A stretch of DNA of 64,000 nt from assembly GCF_025147325.1 (NCBI RefSeq), contig NZ_CP102262.1:2356001-2420000 (forward strand), read 5' to 3'. The notes under the pieces were generated by a model. It had not been told where the DNA came from, searched no databases, and saw only the letters and a list, made by a program, of their open reading frames with translations. Position numbers and translations under genes: made by a program. This document shows, piece after piece, positions 24,126 to 33,023 of the stretch; position 1 is the stretch's first letter; each line of letters begins with the position of its first letter. The stretch is from Bacteroides stercoris ATCC 43183. GTDB taxonomy: Bacteria > Bacteroidota > Bacteroidia > Bacteroidales > Bacteroidaceae.

Positions 24126-25349
24126 ATGGCAAACCCACTGAAAGGAAAGAAAATAGTACTCGGCATTACAGGCAGTATTGCCGCTTATAAAGCCTGTTAT
24201 ATCATTCGCGGACTTATAAAACGGGGTGCGGAAGTGCAGGTTGTCATAACGCCTGCGGGCAAAGAATTTATAACTCCCATTACTTTGTCTGCCCTTACCA
24301 GCAAGCCCGTTATCAGCGAGTTCTTCGCGCAGCGTGACGGAACCTGGAACAGCCATGTGGATTTGGGTCTGTGGGCGGATGCCATGCTGATAGCTCCTGC
24401 CACGGCTTCCACTATCGGCAAGATGGCGAATGGCATTGCCGATAATATGCTGATAACCACTTACCTGTCGGCAAAAGCTCCTGTGTTTGTTGCCCCGGCA
24501 ATGGACCTGGATATGTATGCCCATCCGTCCACCCAAAAGAATCTGGAGACACTGCGTTCGTATGGTAACCATATCATAGAACCGGGTACGGGCGAGCTTG
24601 CAAGCCATCTGGTAGGCAAGGGCAGAATGGAAGAACCGGATGTCATTATCCGCAGGCTGGAAGAGTTCTTTGCCGCTAAGGACGGTGATCTGGCGGGGAA
24701 AACAATAATGATTACTACCGGACCGACATACGAAAAGATTGATCCGGTGCGTTTTATCGGCAATTATTCGTCGGGAAAGATGGGCTTTGCGCTTGCCGAT
24801 GAGTGTGCGGCAAGAGGAGCAAGGGTTATTCTGGTTTCGGGACCCGTCCAGCTCCGGACACACTACCCTGTATACCGGTATTTCGGTGTGGAGTCTGCCG
24901 GAGAGATGTTTGAGGCGGCCACCTCTTTGTTTGACGATGCGGATGCCGTTATCATGGCTGCCGCCGTTGCCGACTATACGCCGGAGCAGGTTGCCGACAG
25001 GAAGATAAAGCGCGAAAAGACAGGTGATATGTCATTGCACCTGAAGCCTACACGGGACATCGCCGCCCATTTGGGAGAGATGAAGAAGCAGCATCCCGGC
25101 AAGGTGCTGGTGGGCTTTGCCCTCGAAACCAATGACGAACAGCATAATGCGGAAGATAAACTGAACCGTAAGAACCTGGATTTTATCGTGCTTAATTCGT
25201 TGAATGACAAAGGTGCGGGCTTCCGTTACGATACCAATAAAATCAGCATTATCGACCGGAACGGTAAAAAGGACTACCCGTTGAAGTCCAAAGCGGAAGT
25301 GGCTGCGGACATCGTCGACCATTTGGCGGAAGTGATGAAGCGTGAATGA
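24126..25349 (+). CDS. coaBC: Bifunctional phosphopantothenoylcysteine decarboxylase/synthetase
   Basis: 407 residues. The N-terminal CoaC half (about 1-190) has the flavin-binding GITGSIAAYKA, the catalytic His of SHVDLG and the APATASTIGKMANGIADN loop. The CoaB half begins ITTGPTYEKIDPVRFIGNYSSGKMG and carries AAAVADYTP and the DRKIKREK lysine cluster. Both steps lead from phosphopantothenate to phosphopantetheine in CoA synthesis. The position usually called Cys158 in E. coli reads Ser (ELASHLVGKGRM), which I believe is common in Bacteroidetes. It is part of the exonuclease-coaBC-recN cluster. Confidence 0.95.
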   Translation: MANPLKGKKIVLGITGSIAAYKACYIIRGLIKRGAEVQVVITPAGKEFITPITLSALTSKPVISEFFAQRDGTWNSHVDLGLWADAMLIAPATASTIGKMANGIADNMLITTYLSAKAPVFVAPAMDLDMYAHPSTQKNLETLRSYGNHIIEPGTGELASHLVGKGRMEEPDVIIRRLEEFFAAKDGDLAGKTIMITTGPTYEKIDPVRFIGNYSSGKMGFALADECAARGARVILVSGPVQLRTHYPVYRYFGVESAGEMFEAATSLFDDADAVIMAAAVADYTPEQVADRKIKREKTGDMSLHLKPTRDIAAHLGEMKKQHPGKVLVGFALETNDEQHNAEDKLNRKNLDFIVLNSLNDKGAGFRYDTNKISIIDRNGKKDYPLKSKAEVAADIVDHLAEVMKRE

Positions 25350-25389
25350 TATTTTTTGATTGTCAACTTTCAATTATCTGTTTAATAAA

Positions 25390-27051
25390 ATGTTGCGTTC
25401 TCTATACATACAGAATTATGCGCTTATCAAGAAGCTTGATATAGACTTCGGTAGCGGCTTCTCGGTGATTACCGGTGAGACCGGTGCGGGAAAGTCCATC
25501 ATATTGGGAGCTATCGGTCTGTTGCTGGGGCAGCGTGCCGATGTGAAATCCATCAGGCGGGGCGCTGCAAAATGTGTGATTGAAGCCCGTTTTGAGATTG
25601 CCGGTTATGGTATGCAGCCTTTCTTTGAGGAAAACGAACTGGAATACGAAGATGAGTGTATCCTTCGCCGCGAAGTCTATGCTTCGGGCAAGAGCCGTGC
25701 GTTTATCAACGATACGCCTGCCTCGCTGGTACAGATGAAGGAGCTTGGCGAACAGCTGATTGACGTGCACTCGCAACATCAGAACCTGCTCCTGAACAAG
25801 GAAGGTTTCCAGTTGAGCGTGCTGGATTTGCTGGCGCATGACGAAGACGAGCTAAGTAAATACCGCTCTCTCCACCGGGAATGGAAGCAGGTGCAGCAGG
25901 ATTTGGAACAGCTTGTCGCATTGTCCGAAAAGAACAAGGCGGACGAAGATTACATCCGTTTCCAGTTGGAGCAGTTGGAGGATGCGCATCTGGCTACCGG
26001 AGAACAGGAAGAACTGGAGCAGGAAGCCGATACGCTGAGCCATGCCGAAGAGATAAAAGCCGGACTGTTCCGTGCCGGTCAGGCGATGAACTCCGATGAG
26101 GGCGGTCTGCTATCCGTATTGAAAGAGTGCCTGAATACAATGGCGGGCTTGCAGAAAGTATATCCTGCCGCCGGTGAACTTGCCGAACGGCTGGAAAGCA
26201 GCTACATCGAACTGAAAGATATTTCTCAGGAGATTTCGGGAAAAGAAGAGGAGATAGAATTTAACCCTGCCCGGCTGGAAGAGGTGAACGGACGTTTGAA
26301 CCTGATTTATACTCTCCAGCAGAAGCATCGCGTCTCTACGGTGGACGAGCTTCTGGCTCTGGCGGATGATTATGCGGCCAAACTGTCCAACATCACTTCA
26401 TCGGATGAACAGATTGAAACGTTGAAAGCCCGTAGCGAAGCCTTATATAATAAGGTGAAGCGGCAGGCAGCGGTACTTACGGGGTTGCGTACCGCCGCAG
26501 CCCGCGAGGTTAAAAAGCAGATGGCAGCCCGCTTGATACCGCTGGGCATGCCCAATGTCCGTTTTCAGGTGGAAATAGGTACACGCAAGGAGCCGGGGGC
26601 ACATGGGGCGGATACGGTGAACTTCCTTTTCTCTGCCAACAAGAACGGGGCTTTGCAGAATATTTCTTCGGTAGCTTCGGGGGGCGAGATAGCTCGTGTC
26701 ATGCTGTCTGTCAAGGCAATGATAGCCGGAGCGGTGAAGCTGCCCACTATCGTGTTCGATGAAATAGACACGGGAGTTTCTGGTGAGATAGCCGACCGCA
26801 TGGCGGATATTATGCAGAAAATGGGCGATAGCGACCGCCAGGTTATCAGTATCACGCATCTGCCGCAGATAGCTGCCCGCGGACGTGCCCATTATAAGGT
26901 GTATAAACAGGATAATGAAACGGAAACCAACAGCCACATCCGCCGTTTGACGGATGAGGAACGGGTAGGGGAGATTGCTCATATGCTGAGTGGAGCCACC
27001 CTGACCGATGCCGCGCTGAACAATGCCAAGGCACTGTTGGGCATCGTCTGA
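25390..27051 (+). CDS. recN: DNA repair protein RecN
   Basis: 553 residues from the ATG at 25390 (MLRSLYIQNYALI), the conserved RecN start; an upstream in-frame ATG at 25360 is unlikely. It is an SMC-like ATPase: Walker A GETGAGKS near residue 30, a long coiled-coil middle (about 150-370, with LEQLEDAHLATGEQEELEQEA), the signature FSANKNGALQNISSVASGGE and Walker B IVFDEIDTGVSGEIA. It holds broken ends during double-strand break repair. It follows coaBC by 40 bp. Confidence 0.96.
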   Translation: MLRSLYIQNYALIKKLDIDFGSGFSVITGETGAGKSIILGAIGLLLGQRADVKSIRRGAAKCVIEARFEIAGYGMQPFFEENELEYEDECILRREVYASGKSRAFINDTPASLVQMKELGEQLIDVHSQHQNLLLNKEGFQLSVLDLLAHDEDELSKYRSLHREWKQVQQDLEQLVALSEKNKADEDYIRFQLEQLEDAHLATGEQEELEQEADTLSHAEEIKAGLFRAGQAMNSDEGGLLSVLKECLNTMAGLQKVYPAAGELAERLESSYIELKDISQEISGKEEEIEFNPARLEEVNGRLNLIYTLQQKHRVSTVDELLALADDYAAKLSNITSSDEQIETLKARSEALYNKVKRQAAVLTGLRTAAAREVKKQMAARLIPLGMPNVRFQVEIGTRKEPGAHGADTVNFLFSANKNGALQNISSVASGGEIARVMLSVKAMIAGAVKLPTIVFDEIDTGVSGEIADRMADIMQKMGDSDRQVISITHLPQIAARGRAHYKVYKQDNETETNSHIRRLTDEERVGEIAHMLSGATLTDAALNNAKALLGIV

Positions 27052-27060
27052 CTAATGTAG

Positions 27061-27122
27061 TACTTTACGGTTGTAAAGTAGAGGTTTACAATCGTAGTGT
27101 AGTACTTTAGCCGGCTAAAGTA
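27061..27122. repeat. Two TACTTTA hairpins between recN and rlmB
   Basis: TACTTTACGGTTGTAAAGTA (27061-27080) is a stem-loop and TACTTTAGCCGGCTAAAGTA (27103-27122) is a perfect 20-bp palindrome; both are preceded by the direct repeat TGTAGTACTTTA. No T-run follows, so these may be protein-binding sites or RNA-processing structures rather than a terminator. Confidence 0.75.
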
Positions 27123-27146
27123 GAACAAAAAAAACAATAAGATACA

Positions 27147-27887
27147 ATGATAGATAAAAGTGAAATGATTTTCGGCGTTCGTGCCGTGATAGAAGCTGTT
27201 CAGGCAGGTAAGGACATTGACAAGATATTGGTGAAGAAAGATATCCAGAGCGACTTGTCCAAAGAATTGTTTGCCGCTCTAAAGGGAACTTTGATTCCCG
27301 TACAACGTGTGCCGGTAGAGCGTATCAACCGCATTACTCGTAAGAACCATCAGGGGGTGATAGCATTTGTCTCCGCCGTAACCTATCAGAAAACGGAAGA
27401 CCTTGTGCCGTTCCTTTTTGAGGAAGGCAAGAATCCGTTGTTTGTGATGCTGGACGGCATAACGGATGTGCGTAATTTCGGAGCGATAGCCCGTACTTGC
27501 GAGTGTGCGGCGGTGGATGCCGTTATTATTCCCGCCAAGAACAGTGTAACGGTGAATGCCGATGCGGTAAAGACTTCGGCAGGTGCGTTGCATACCTTGC
27601 CCGTATGCCGCGAACAGAACCTGAAAGATACCCTGCAGTTTCTTAAAAGCAGCGGTTTCCATATAGTGGCTGCTACGGAAAAGGGTGATTACGATTACAC
27701 AAAAGCCGATTACACAGGTCCTATGTGTATCATCATGGGTGCCGAGGACAAGGGGGTTTCTTACGATAACCTTGCACTTTGCGACGAATGGGTAAAGATT
27801 CCGATGCTGGGTACGATTGAGTCTCTTAACGTATCCGTTGCGGCGGGTATCCTGATTTATGAAGCTGTGAAACAAAGAACGAACTGA
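27147..27887 (+). CDS. rlmB: TrmH family 23S rRNA (guanosine-2'-O-)-methyltransferase, RlmB type
   Basis: 246 residues. The N-terminal substrate-binding domain (MIFGVRAVIEAVQAGKDIDKILV; RKNHQGVIAF) precedes a SPOUT knot with DGITDVRNFGAIARTCE (motif 1), IIMGAEDKGVS (motif 2) and KIPMLGTIESLNVSVAAGI (motif 3), all intact. It methylates the 2'-OH of G2251 in the 23S rRNA P loop with SAM as donor. It lies 2 bp before the next gene, so the two are co-transcribed. Confidence 0.92.
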   Translation: MIDKSEMIFGVRAVIEAVQAGKDIDKILVKKDIQSDLSKELFAALKGTLIPVQRVPVERINRITRKNHQGVIAFVSAVTYQKTEDLVPFLFEEGKNPLFVMLDGITDVRNFGAIARTCECAAVDAVIIPAKNSVTVNADAVKTSAGALHTLPVCREQNLKDTLQFLKSSGFHIVAATEKGDYDYTKADYTGPMCIIMGAEDKGVSYDNLALCDEWVKIPMLGTIESLNVSVAAGILIYEAVKQRTN

Positions 27888-27889
27888 AT

Positions 27890-29596
27890 ATGAAAAAGAA
27901 GATTTTCCTGCTTTCCGCTCTATGCCTTTTGGAGGTACAGTGGAGCATGGCACAAGCTCCCAAATGGGTGGATAAAGCCAAACGTGCCGTATTCTCGGTG
28001 ATTACTTATGGCGAGAATGATAAGATTTTGAATACCGGAAACGGTTTCTTCGTGACGGAAGACGGTGTGGCCTTGTCCGATTGTTCTTTGTTCGAAGGAG
28101 CGCAACGGGCGGTGGTCGTGAATTCGGAAGGCGTACAGATGCCGGTAGTTTCTATTATGGGTGCGAATGACATGTACGATGTCATTAAATTCCGTGTAGG
28201 TATATCCACCAAAAAAGTCCCGGCATTGCATCCGGCAACCGCGGCTCCGGCTGTGGGCGCCAATGTGTATATCCTGCCTTATTCCACACAGAAAGACCGT
28301 TCCTATACTGCCGGACAAGTGAAAGCTGCGGATGAATTCTCCGGAAAGTATCACTACTATACGCTCAATCTGCGCCTGAAGGACAAGATGGTGAGCTGTC
28401 CCGTGATGACCGAAGAAGGACAGGTCTTTGCGCTTGCACAGAAGTCATCCGGCGCCGATACCGCTACAATATGTTATGCGGTAGATGCCGATTTTGCCAT
28501 GGAACAGAATGTTTCTGCATTTTCTTTCAGCGATATGACTTTAAAGAATATCGGGATTAAGAAAGCACTGCCCGATACGGAAGAACAGGCGCTGGTGTTT
28601 CTCTTCATGGCTTCCTCACAGGTTACTCCGGAGAAGTATGAAGAACTGTTGGACGATTTCATCGCTGAATATCCGAACAGTGCGGACGGCTATGTGCGCC
28701 GTGCCACCAACCGGATATACCGCTCCAAGGATGATGCCTCGATGGATAAGGTCGTGGCGGATATGGATAAAGCCCTGAGTGTGGCTCAAAAGAAAGACGA
28801 CGTATATTACAACCGTGCCAAACTAATATACAATTATATGCTGGGTAATCCGGAAAAGCCCTATAAGGACTGGTCTTACGATAAGGCTGTGGATGAAATA
28901 AGAAAAGCGATTGCCGTTCAGGAGCTTCCGGTGTATGTACAGACCGAAGGGGATATTTTGTTTGCAAAGCAGGATTATGCGGCAGCTTTGGCATGCTACG
29001 AAAAGGTTAATCGGTCCGATATAGCGTCGGCAGCAACGTTTTTCAGTGCAGCCAAGACAAAGGAACTGATGAAAGCGCCGGCAGAAGAAGTGCTGGCACT
29101 TATGGATAGTTGCGTGGTACGTTTCACCGAACCATACACGGAAGAAGCCGCCCCTTACTTGTTGGAACGTGCCCAAGCCCGCATGAACGCGAATCAGGCG
29201 CGTGCCGCCATGCTTGATTACGATGCTTATTATAAAGCGGTAAACGGCAAGGTGAATGATGTGTTCTATTATTATCGTGAGCAGGCTGCCTTGAAGGCCA
29301 AACAGTTCCAGCGTGCACTGAATGATATGGAGAAGGCTATTGAGCTGAGTCCGAAAGACCTGACCTACCGTGCAGAGCTTGCCGTGGTCAATATCCGTGT
29401 AGGGCGTAATGAAGAAGCCTTGAAAGTGTTGCAGGATGCTTTGGCTATTGATTCTAAATATGCCGAAGCCTATCGGCTTATGGGAATTGCACAGTTGCAG
29501 ATGAAAAAGAAGCAGGAAGCGTGCCAAAGTTTTGTCAAGGCAAAGGAATTGGGCGACCCGAACGTGGACGGACTGATTGAAAAGCATTGTAAATAA
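27890..29596 (+). CDS. Trypsin-fold (catalytically degenerate) TPR protein
   Basis: 568 residues with a signal peptide (cleavage near SMAQA). Residues 25-205 follow a trypsin-like serine protease pattern (VFSVITYGENDKILNTGNGFFVTEDGVALSD), but the catalytic His position reads DCS and the GNSGG region is replaced by SCPVMTEEGQVFAL, so the domain is probably inactive. Residues 225-568 are TPR repeats (for example YYREQAALKAKQFQRALNDM and AEAYRLMGIAQLQMKKKQEA). It may be a periplasmic scaffold or peptide-binding protein. The gene directly follows rlmB and ends with a terminator. Confidence 0.75.
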   Translation: MKKKIFLLSALCLLEVQWSMAQAPKWVDKAKRAVFSVITYGENDKILNTGNGFFVTEDGVALSDCSLFEGAQRAVVVNSEGVQMPVVSIMGANDMYDVIKFRVGISTKKVPALHPATAAPAVGANVYILPYSTQKDRSYTAGQVKAADEFSGKYHYYTLNLRLKDKMVSCPVMTEEGQVFALAQKSSGADTATICYAVDADFAMEQNVSAFSFSDMTLKNIGIKKALPDTEEQALVFLFMASSQVTPEKYEELLDDFIAEYPNSADGYVRRATNRIYRSKDDASMDKVVADMDKALSVAQKKDDVYYNRAKLIYNYMLGNPEKPYKDWSYDKAVDEIRKAIAVQELPVYVQTEGDILFAKQDYAAALACYEKVNRSDIASAATFFSAAKTKELMKAPAEEVLALMDSCVVRFTEPYTEEAAPYLLERAQARMNANQARAAMLDYDAYYKAVNGKVNDVFYYYREQAALKAKQFQRALNDMEKAIELSPKDLTYRAELAVVNIRVGRNEEALKVLQDALAIDSKYAEAYRLMGIAQLQMKKKQEACQSFVKAKELGDPNVDGLIEKHCK

Positions 29597-29615
29597 ACGG
29601 TATACTTAACAAAAT

Positions 29616-29650
29616 AAAGGCTCCGCTTTCACAAGCAGAGCCTTTGTTTG
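29616..29650 (+). terminator. Terminator after the TPR protein gene
   Basis: AAAGGCTCCGCTT pairs with AAGCAGAGCCTTT (one bulge) around TCAC; only a short T-rich tail follows. Confidence 0.7.
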
Positions 29651-29781
29651 GGAAACTTCCCCATGCTAAAATATAAGTTAAGTCTAGGTATTAACAGGTT
29701 ATGAATGAAATTTTCTTTCGTGTATTCGTATATATAAATGCACGATTCTGGGAAATACTGCACGAGTCTCCTGATTTTTTT

Positions 29782-29815
29782 TTTGAATATAGTAGGAAAA
29801 GATACCATATATTTG
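29782..29815 (+). promoter_or_regulatory. Promoter of ridA
   Basis: TTTG at 29782-29785 and TATATTTG at 29808-29815 with a 22-nt spacer, 28 nt before the start codon. Confidence 0.6.
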
Positions 29816-29842
29816 ATAATGAACAGATAAAAGAGTAAAATT

Positions 29843-30217
29843 ATGAAAAAAGTGATTTGTAGTCAAAAAGCTCCGGGGGCAATCGGCCCTTACAGTCAGG
29901 CTATTGAAGCAAACGGAATGGTGTTCGTATCGGGTCAGTTGCCTATCAATGCTACTACCGGAGTAATGGCGGAAGGCGCGGAAGCCCAAGCCCGCCAGTC
30001 GTTGGAGAATGTAAAGCACATTCTGGAAGAGGCAGGATTGAGCATGGCGAATATCGTGAAGACTACCGTTTTCCTGGCGGATATGTCTTTGTTTGCCGAC
30101 ATGAATAAGGTATATGCCACTTACTTTGAGGGAGACTTTCCCGCGCGTTCGGCTGTTGCCGTAAAGGCGCTTCCGAAAGACGCCTTAGTGGAAATTGAGT
30201 GCATCGCGGTTCGCTAA
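29843..30217 (+). CDS. ridA: RidA family deaminase (reactive enamine/imine deaminase)
   Basis: 124 residues, the standard length. It carries the RidA signatures KAPGAIGPYSQAI at the N-terminus, FVSGQLPIN, and the C-terminal PKDALVEIECIAVR with the substrate-binding Arg and Glu. The trimeric enzyme hydrolyses 2-aminoacrylate and related enamines produced by PLP enzymes such as threonine dehydratase. It has its own promoter. The 3' end overlaps the convergent folC gene by 33 bp. Confidence 0.93.
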   Translation: MKKVICSQKAPGAIGPYSQAIEANGMVFVSGQLPINATTGVMAEGAEAQARQSLENVKHILEEAGLSMANIVKTTVFLADMSLFADMNKVYATYFEGDFPARSAVAVKALPKDALVEIECIAVR

Positions 30218-31438
30218 TAAATCTGCCACGATAAAGCTGCTGCCACCTACGAAGATAAAATCTTCGGGGTGGCTTTTTTCTTGTGCGGCGGTTACGGCGG
30301 CGGGAACATCCGGATAACAGTTTCCCTGCAAGCCTGCTTTGGCAGCGAGCCTGCACAGCTCCTCTTCCGGAAGGGCGCGTTTTACGCTGGCTTTGGTGAA
30401 GTAGTATACAGCATCTTTGGGAAGCAGGGCAAGCACACCGCTGATGTCTTTGTCATTGACCATTCCTATGATGATATGGAGCTGGCGGTAGGTTTGCTGT
30501 TTCAGTTGTTCTACGATGTAGGTAATGCCGCCCACATTATGACCGGTATCACATATCAGGGTGGGAGCCTCTTGCAGCTTTTGCCAGCGTCCCATTAGCC
30601 CCGTCAGTTCGCAGACACGGGCGAAGCCGTTGCGCACGCTCCATTCGTCAATGCGGTATCCGGCCTCTTTCAGCAATGGCAAGGCTGTGAGGATGGTGCG
30701 TGTGTTTTTTAGTTGATAAAGTCCCTGCAACTCTGTTTTCAGTCCGGGATAATCGTTGTTCATCCTTTCTTCTGCAAATACGACAGGGGCTTTCTCTGCC
30801 GCGGCCTTTTGCAGGAAAACCGGTTTGGTCTCGGGGGTGGTTTCGCCAATGACTACGGGAATGCCGGGTTTGATGATACCTGCCTTTTCTCCCGCTATCT
30901 TTGCCAATGTGTCGCCCAAGAACTGGGTATGGTCGAAACTTATGTTGGTTATGATGCACAAATCCGGATGAATGATGTTCGTACAGTCCAACCGGCCGCC
31001 CAGTCCGACCTCTATAACGGCTACATCCACTTTCTCATCGGCAAAATAGCGGAATGCCATCGCTGTGGTCAATTCAAAGAAAGAAGGGTGCAGAGGCTCG
31101 AAAAAGTCACGTTCTTTTTCTACGAAGTGCACTACGTACTCTTCGGGTATGGGAGAGCCGTTTATACGGATACGTTCACGGAAATCCACCAGGTGGGGAG
31201 AGGTGTAAAGGCCCACGCGGTATCCCGCCTCCTGCAATATGGCAGCCAATGTATGGGAACAGGAGCCTTTGCCGTTGGTTCCTGCCACGTGGATTGTGCG
31301 GAACGAACGGTGGGGGTGTCCGAAATGTTCGTCTAATATGCGCGTGTTTTCCAAACCTTCTTTGTATGCCGAGCCGCCCACTTGCTGAAACATGGGTACG
31401 CTGTTATATAAGTAAGTTAAAGTGTTCTGATAGTCCAT
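30185..31438 (-). CDS. folC: Bifunctional folylpolyglutamate synthase/dihydrofolate synthase
   Basis: 417 residues of the Mur-ligase-like family. The ATP P-loop is GTNGKGSCSH near residue 50, the magnesium/THF loop follows (TSPHLVDFRERIRING), and VGLGGRLDCTN and SFDHTQFLGDTLAKIAGEKAGI are classic FolC motifs. The C-terminal domain has the CDTGHNVGG segment. It adds glutamate to dihydropteroate and folates in the cytoplasm. A -7 box lies 65 bp upstream. It converges on and overlaps ridA. Confidence 0.95.
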   Translation of the reverse strand: MDYQNTLTYLYNSVPMFQQVGGSAYKEGLENTRILDEHFGHPHRSFRTIHVAGTNGKGSCSHTLAAILQEAGYRVGLYTSPHLVDFRERIRINGSPIPEEYVVHFVEKERDFFEPLHPSFFELTTAMAFRYFADEKVDVAVIEVGLGGRLDCTNIIHPDLCIITNISFDHTQFLGDTLAKIAGEKAGIIKPGIPVVIGETTPETKPVFLQKAAAEKAPVVFAEERMNNDYPGLKTELQGLYQLKNTRTILTALPLLKEAGYRIDEWSVRNGFARVCELTGLMGRWQKLQEAPTLICDTGHNVGGITYIVEQLKQQTYRQLHIIIGMVNDKDISGVLALLPKDAVYYFTKASVKRALPEEELCRLAAKAGLQGNCYPDVPAAVTAAQEKSHPEDFIFVGGSSFIVADLLANRDALNFH

Positions 31439-31502
31439 CTTTTATAAAAATTAACGGGAAAGCAATCCTTTCTCCTTATTAAAGTGTTATCTTTAGGAAC
31501 GG

Positions 31503-31510
31503 CAAAGATA
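31503..31510 (-). promoter_or_regulatory. -7 box of folC
   Basis: The reverse complement of CAAAGATA is TATCTTTG, a perfect TAnnTTTG, 65 nt upstream of the folC start codon. The -33 element is not clear. Confidence 0.55.
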
Positions 31511-31590
31511 AGGCAATTTTATTTAAGTGTGTATGCTTGCTTTATTTTATATTGTCGGTATGAGGTATAAACTATTTAAATCTAAAGAGT

Positions 31591-32916
31591 ATGGGAGCTA
31601 AGAAAAACTTTGTGATTGATACCAATGTTATCCTTCACGATTATAACTGTTTGAAGAATTTTCAAGAGAACGATATTTATCTTCCCATTGTAGTGCTTGA
31701 AGAACTCGATAAATTCAAGAAGGGCAACGAGCAGATAAATTTCAATGCCCGTGAGTTTGTCCGTGAGCTCGACTTGATTACCGATGATAACCTTTTTACC
31801 AAAGGTGCTCCGCTGGGCGAAGGTCTGGGACGCCTGTTCGTGGTGGCGGGTTCGGTAGATTCGCCCCGCGTGCACGACTCTTTCCCGGAACGTATTCCCG
31901 ACCATCAGATACTCTCTGTCGTTGACTGGCTGACCGTGAAGAAGCCGAATATGAAATCCATTCTTGTCACCAAGGATGTCAACCTTCGTATGAAAGCGCG
32001 CTCTATCGGTCTGCTGTGCGAGGACTATATCAACGACAAGGTCATTAACGTGGATATATTTGAAAAGTCGAACGAAGTGTTCGAAGGGGTTGACCCGACT
32101 CTGATAGACCGCATCTATTCCTCTAAGGAAGGGTTGGACATCAGCGAATTCGACTTCAAGGATGTTATTCACCCCAACGAATGTTTTATCCTGAAGAGCG
32201 ACCGCAGCAGCGTGCTTGCCCGCTACAATCCTTTTACCCATTCCGTTTGCCGTGTAAACAAGACAAAGAATTACGGCATCGAACCGCGTAATGCCGAACA
32301 GAGTTTTGCTTTCGAGGTATTGAATGACCCGAACATCAAGCTGGTGGCCCTCACCGGCAAGGCAGGAACGGGTAAGACCCTGTTGGCACTGGCAGCCGCT
32401 TTGGGCAAGCTGACGGACTATAAGCAAATCCTGCTGGCGCGTCCTATCGTTGCATTGTCCAATAAAGATATAGGTTTCTTGCCAGGTGATGCCAATGAGA
32501 AGGTAGCTCCGTATATGCAGCCGCTGTTTGATAACCTGAATGTAATCAAGCATCAGTTCGCATCTAACTCAAGCGAAGTGAAAAGGTTGGAAGATATGCA
32601 GAAAAGCGACCAGCTTGTCATTGAAGCCCTCGCCTTTATCCGCGGGCGCAGCCTGAGCGAGACCTACTGCATCATCGACGAAGCGCAGAACCTTACTCCT
32701 CACGAAATAAAAACCATTATAACACGTGCCGGCGAAGGGACGAAGATGGTATTCACGGGCGACATCCAACAGATTGACCAGCCGTATCTGGACAGCCAGT
32801 CCAACGGGCTTGTCTATATGATAGACCGCATGAGAGACCAGAACCTGTTTGCCCATGTCAATCTGGTGAAAGGAGAGCGTAGCCAGCTGAGCGAACTGGC
32901 AAGTAATTTAATGTAA
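31591..32916 (+). CDS. PhoH family protein with N-terminal PIN domain (YlaK-like)
   Basis: 441 residues. The N-terminal PIN nuclease-type domain (about 1-150) starts NFVIDTNVILHD and has the acidic residues of ELDKFK and VTKDVNLRMKA. The PhoH ATPase domain (about 230-441) has Walker A GKAGTGKTLLALA, Walker B CIIDEAQNLTPHE and FTGDIQQIDQPYLD. In related proteins the helicase-like motor feeds RNA to the PIN nuclease, so an RNA degradation or toxin-like role is suggested. It is single-gene, and a bidirectional terminator follows. Confidence 0.92.
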   Translation: MGAKKNFVIDTNVILHDYNCLKNFQENDIYLPIVVLEELDKFKKGNEQINFNAREFVRELDLITDDNLFTKGAPLGEGLGRLFVVAGSVDSPRVHDSFPERIPDHQILSVVDWLTVKKPNMKSILVTKDVNLRMKARSIGLLCEDYINDKVINVDIFEKSNEVFEGVDPTLIDRIYSSKEGLDISEFDFKDVIHPNECFILKSDRSSVLARYNPFTHSVCRVNKTKNYGIEPRNAEQSFAFEVLNDPNIKLVALTGKAGTGKTLLALAAALGKLTDYKQILLARPIVALSNKDIGFLPGDANEKVAPYMQPLFDNLNVIKHQFASNSSEVKRLEDMQKSDQLVIEALAFIRGRSLSETYCIIDEAQNLTPHEIKTIITRAGEGTKMVFTGDIQQIDQPYLDSQSNGLVYMIDRMRDQNLFAHVNLVKGERSQLSELASNLM

Positions 32917-32961
32917 TATCTGCTGCTTTGCCTTTCTTGGTGAAGGCGAAGAATGTGACAT

Positions 32962-33005
32962 AAAAAACGGATGATGCCCCACTGGTAAGCACCATCCGTT
33001 TTTAT
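32962..33005. terminator. Bidirectional terminator between PhoH and DHOD-like genes
   Basis: AAAAAACGGATG pairs with CATCCGTTTTTA around a 19-nt loop; both strands show a T-run, serving the two convergent genes. Confidence 0.8.
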
Positions 33006-33023
33006 TAGTATACCATATTTTTA

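Noticed and set aside
23304..24863. 519-codon open frame on the minus strand
   Set aside because: It lies wholly opposite the exonuclease and coaBC genes, both with clear motifs. No family features appear in its translation, so it is a by-product of their codon use.
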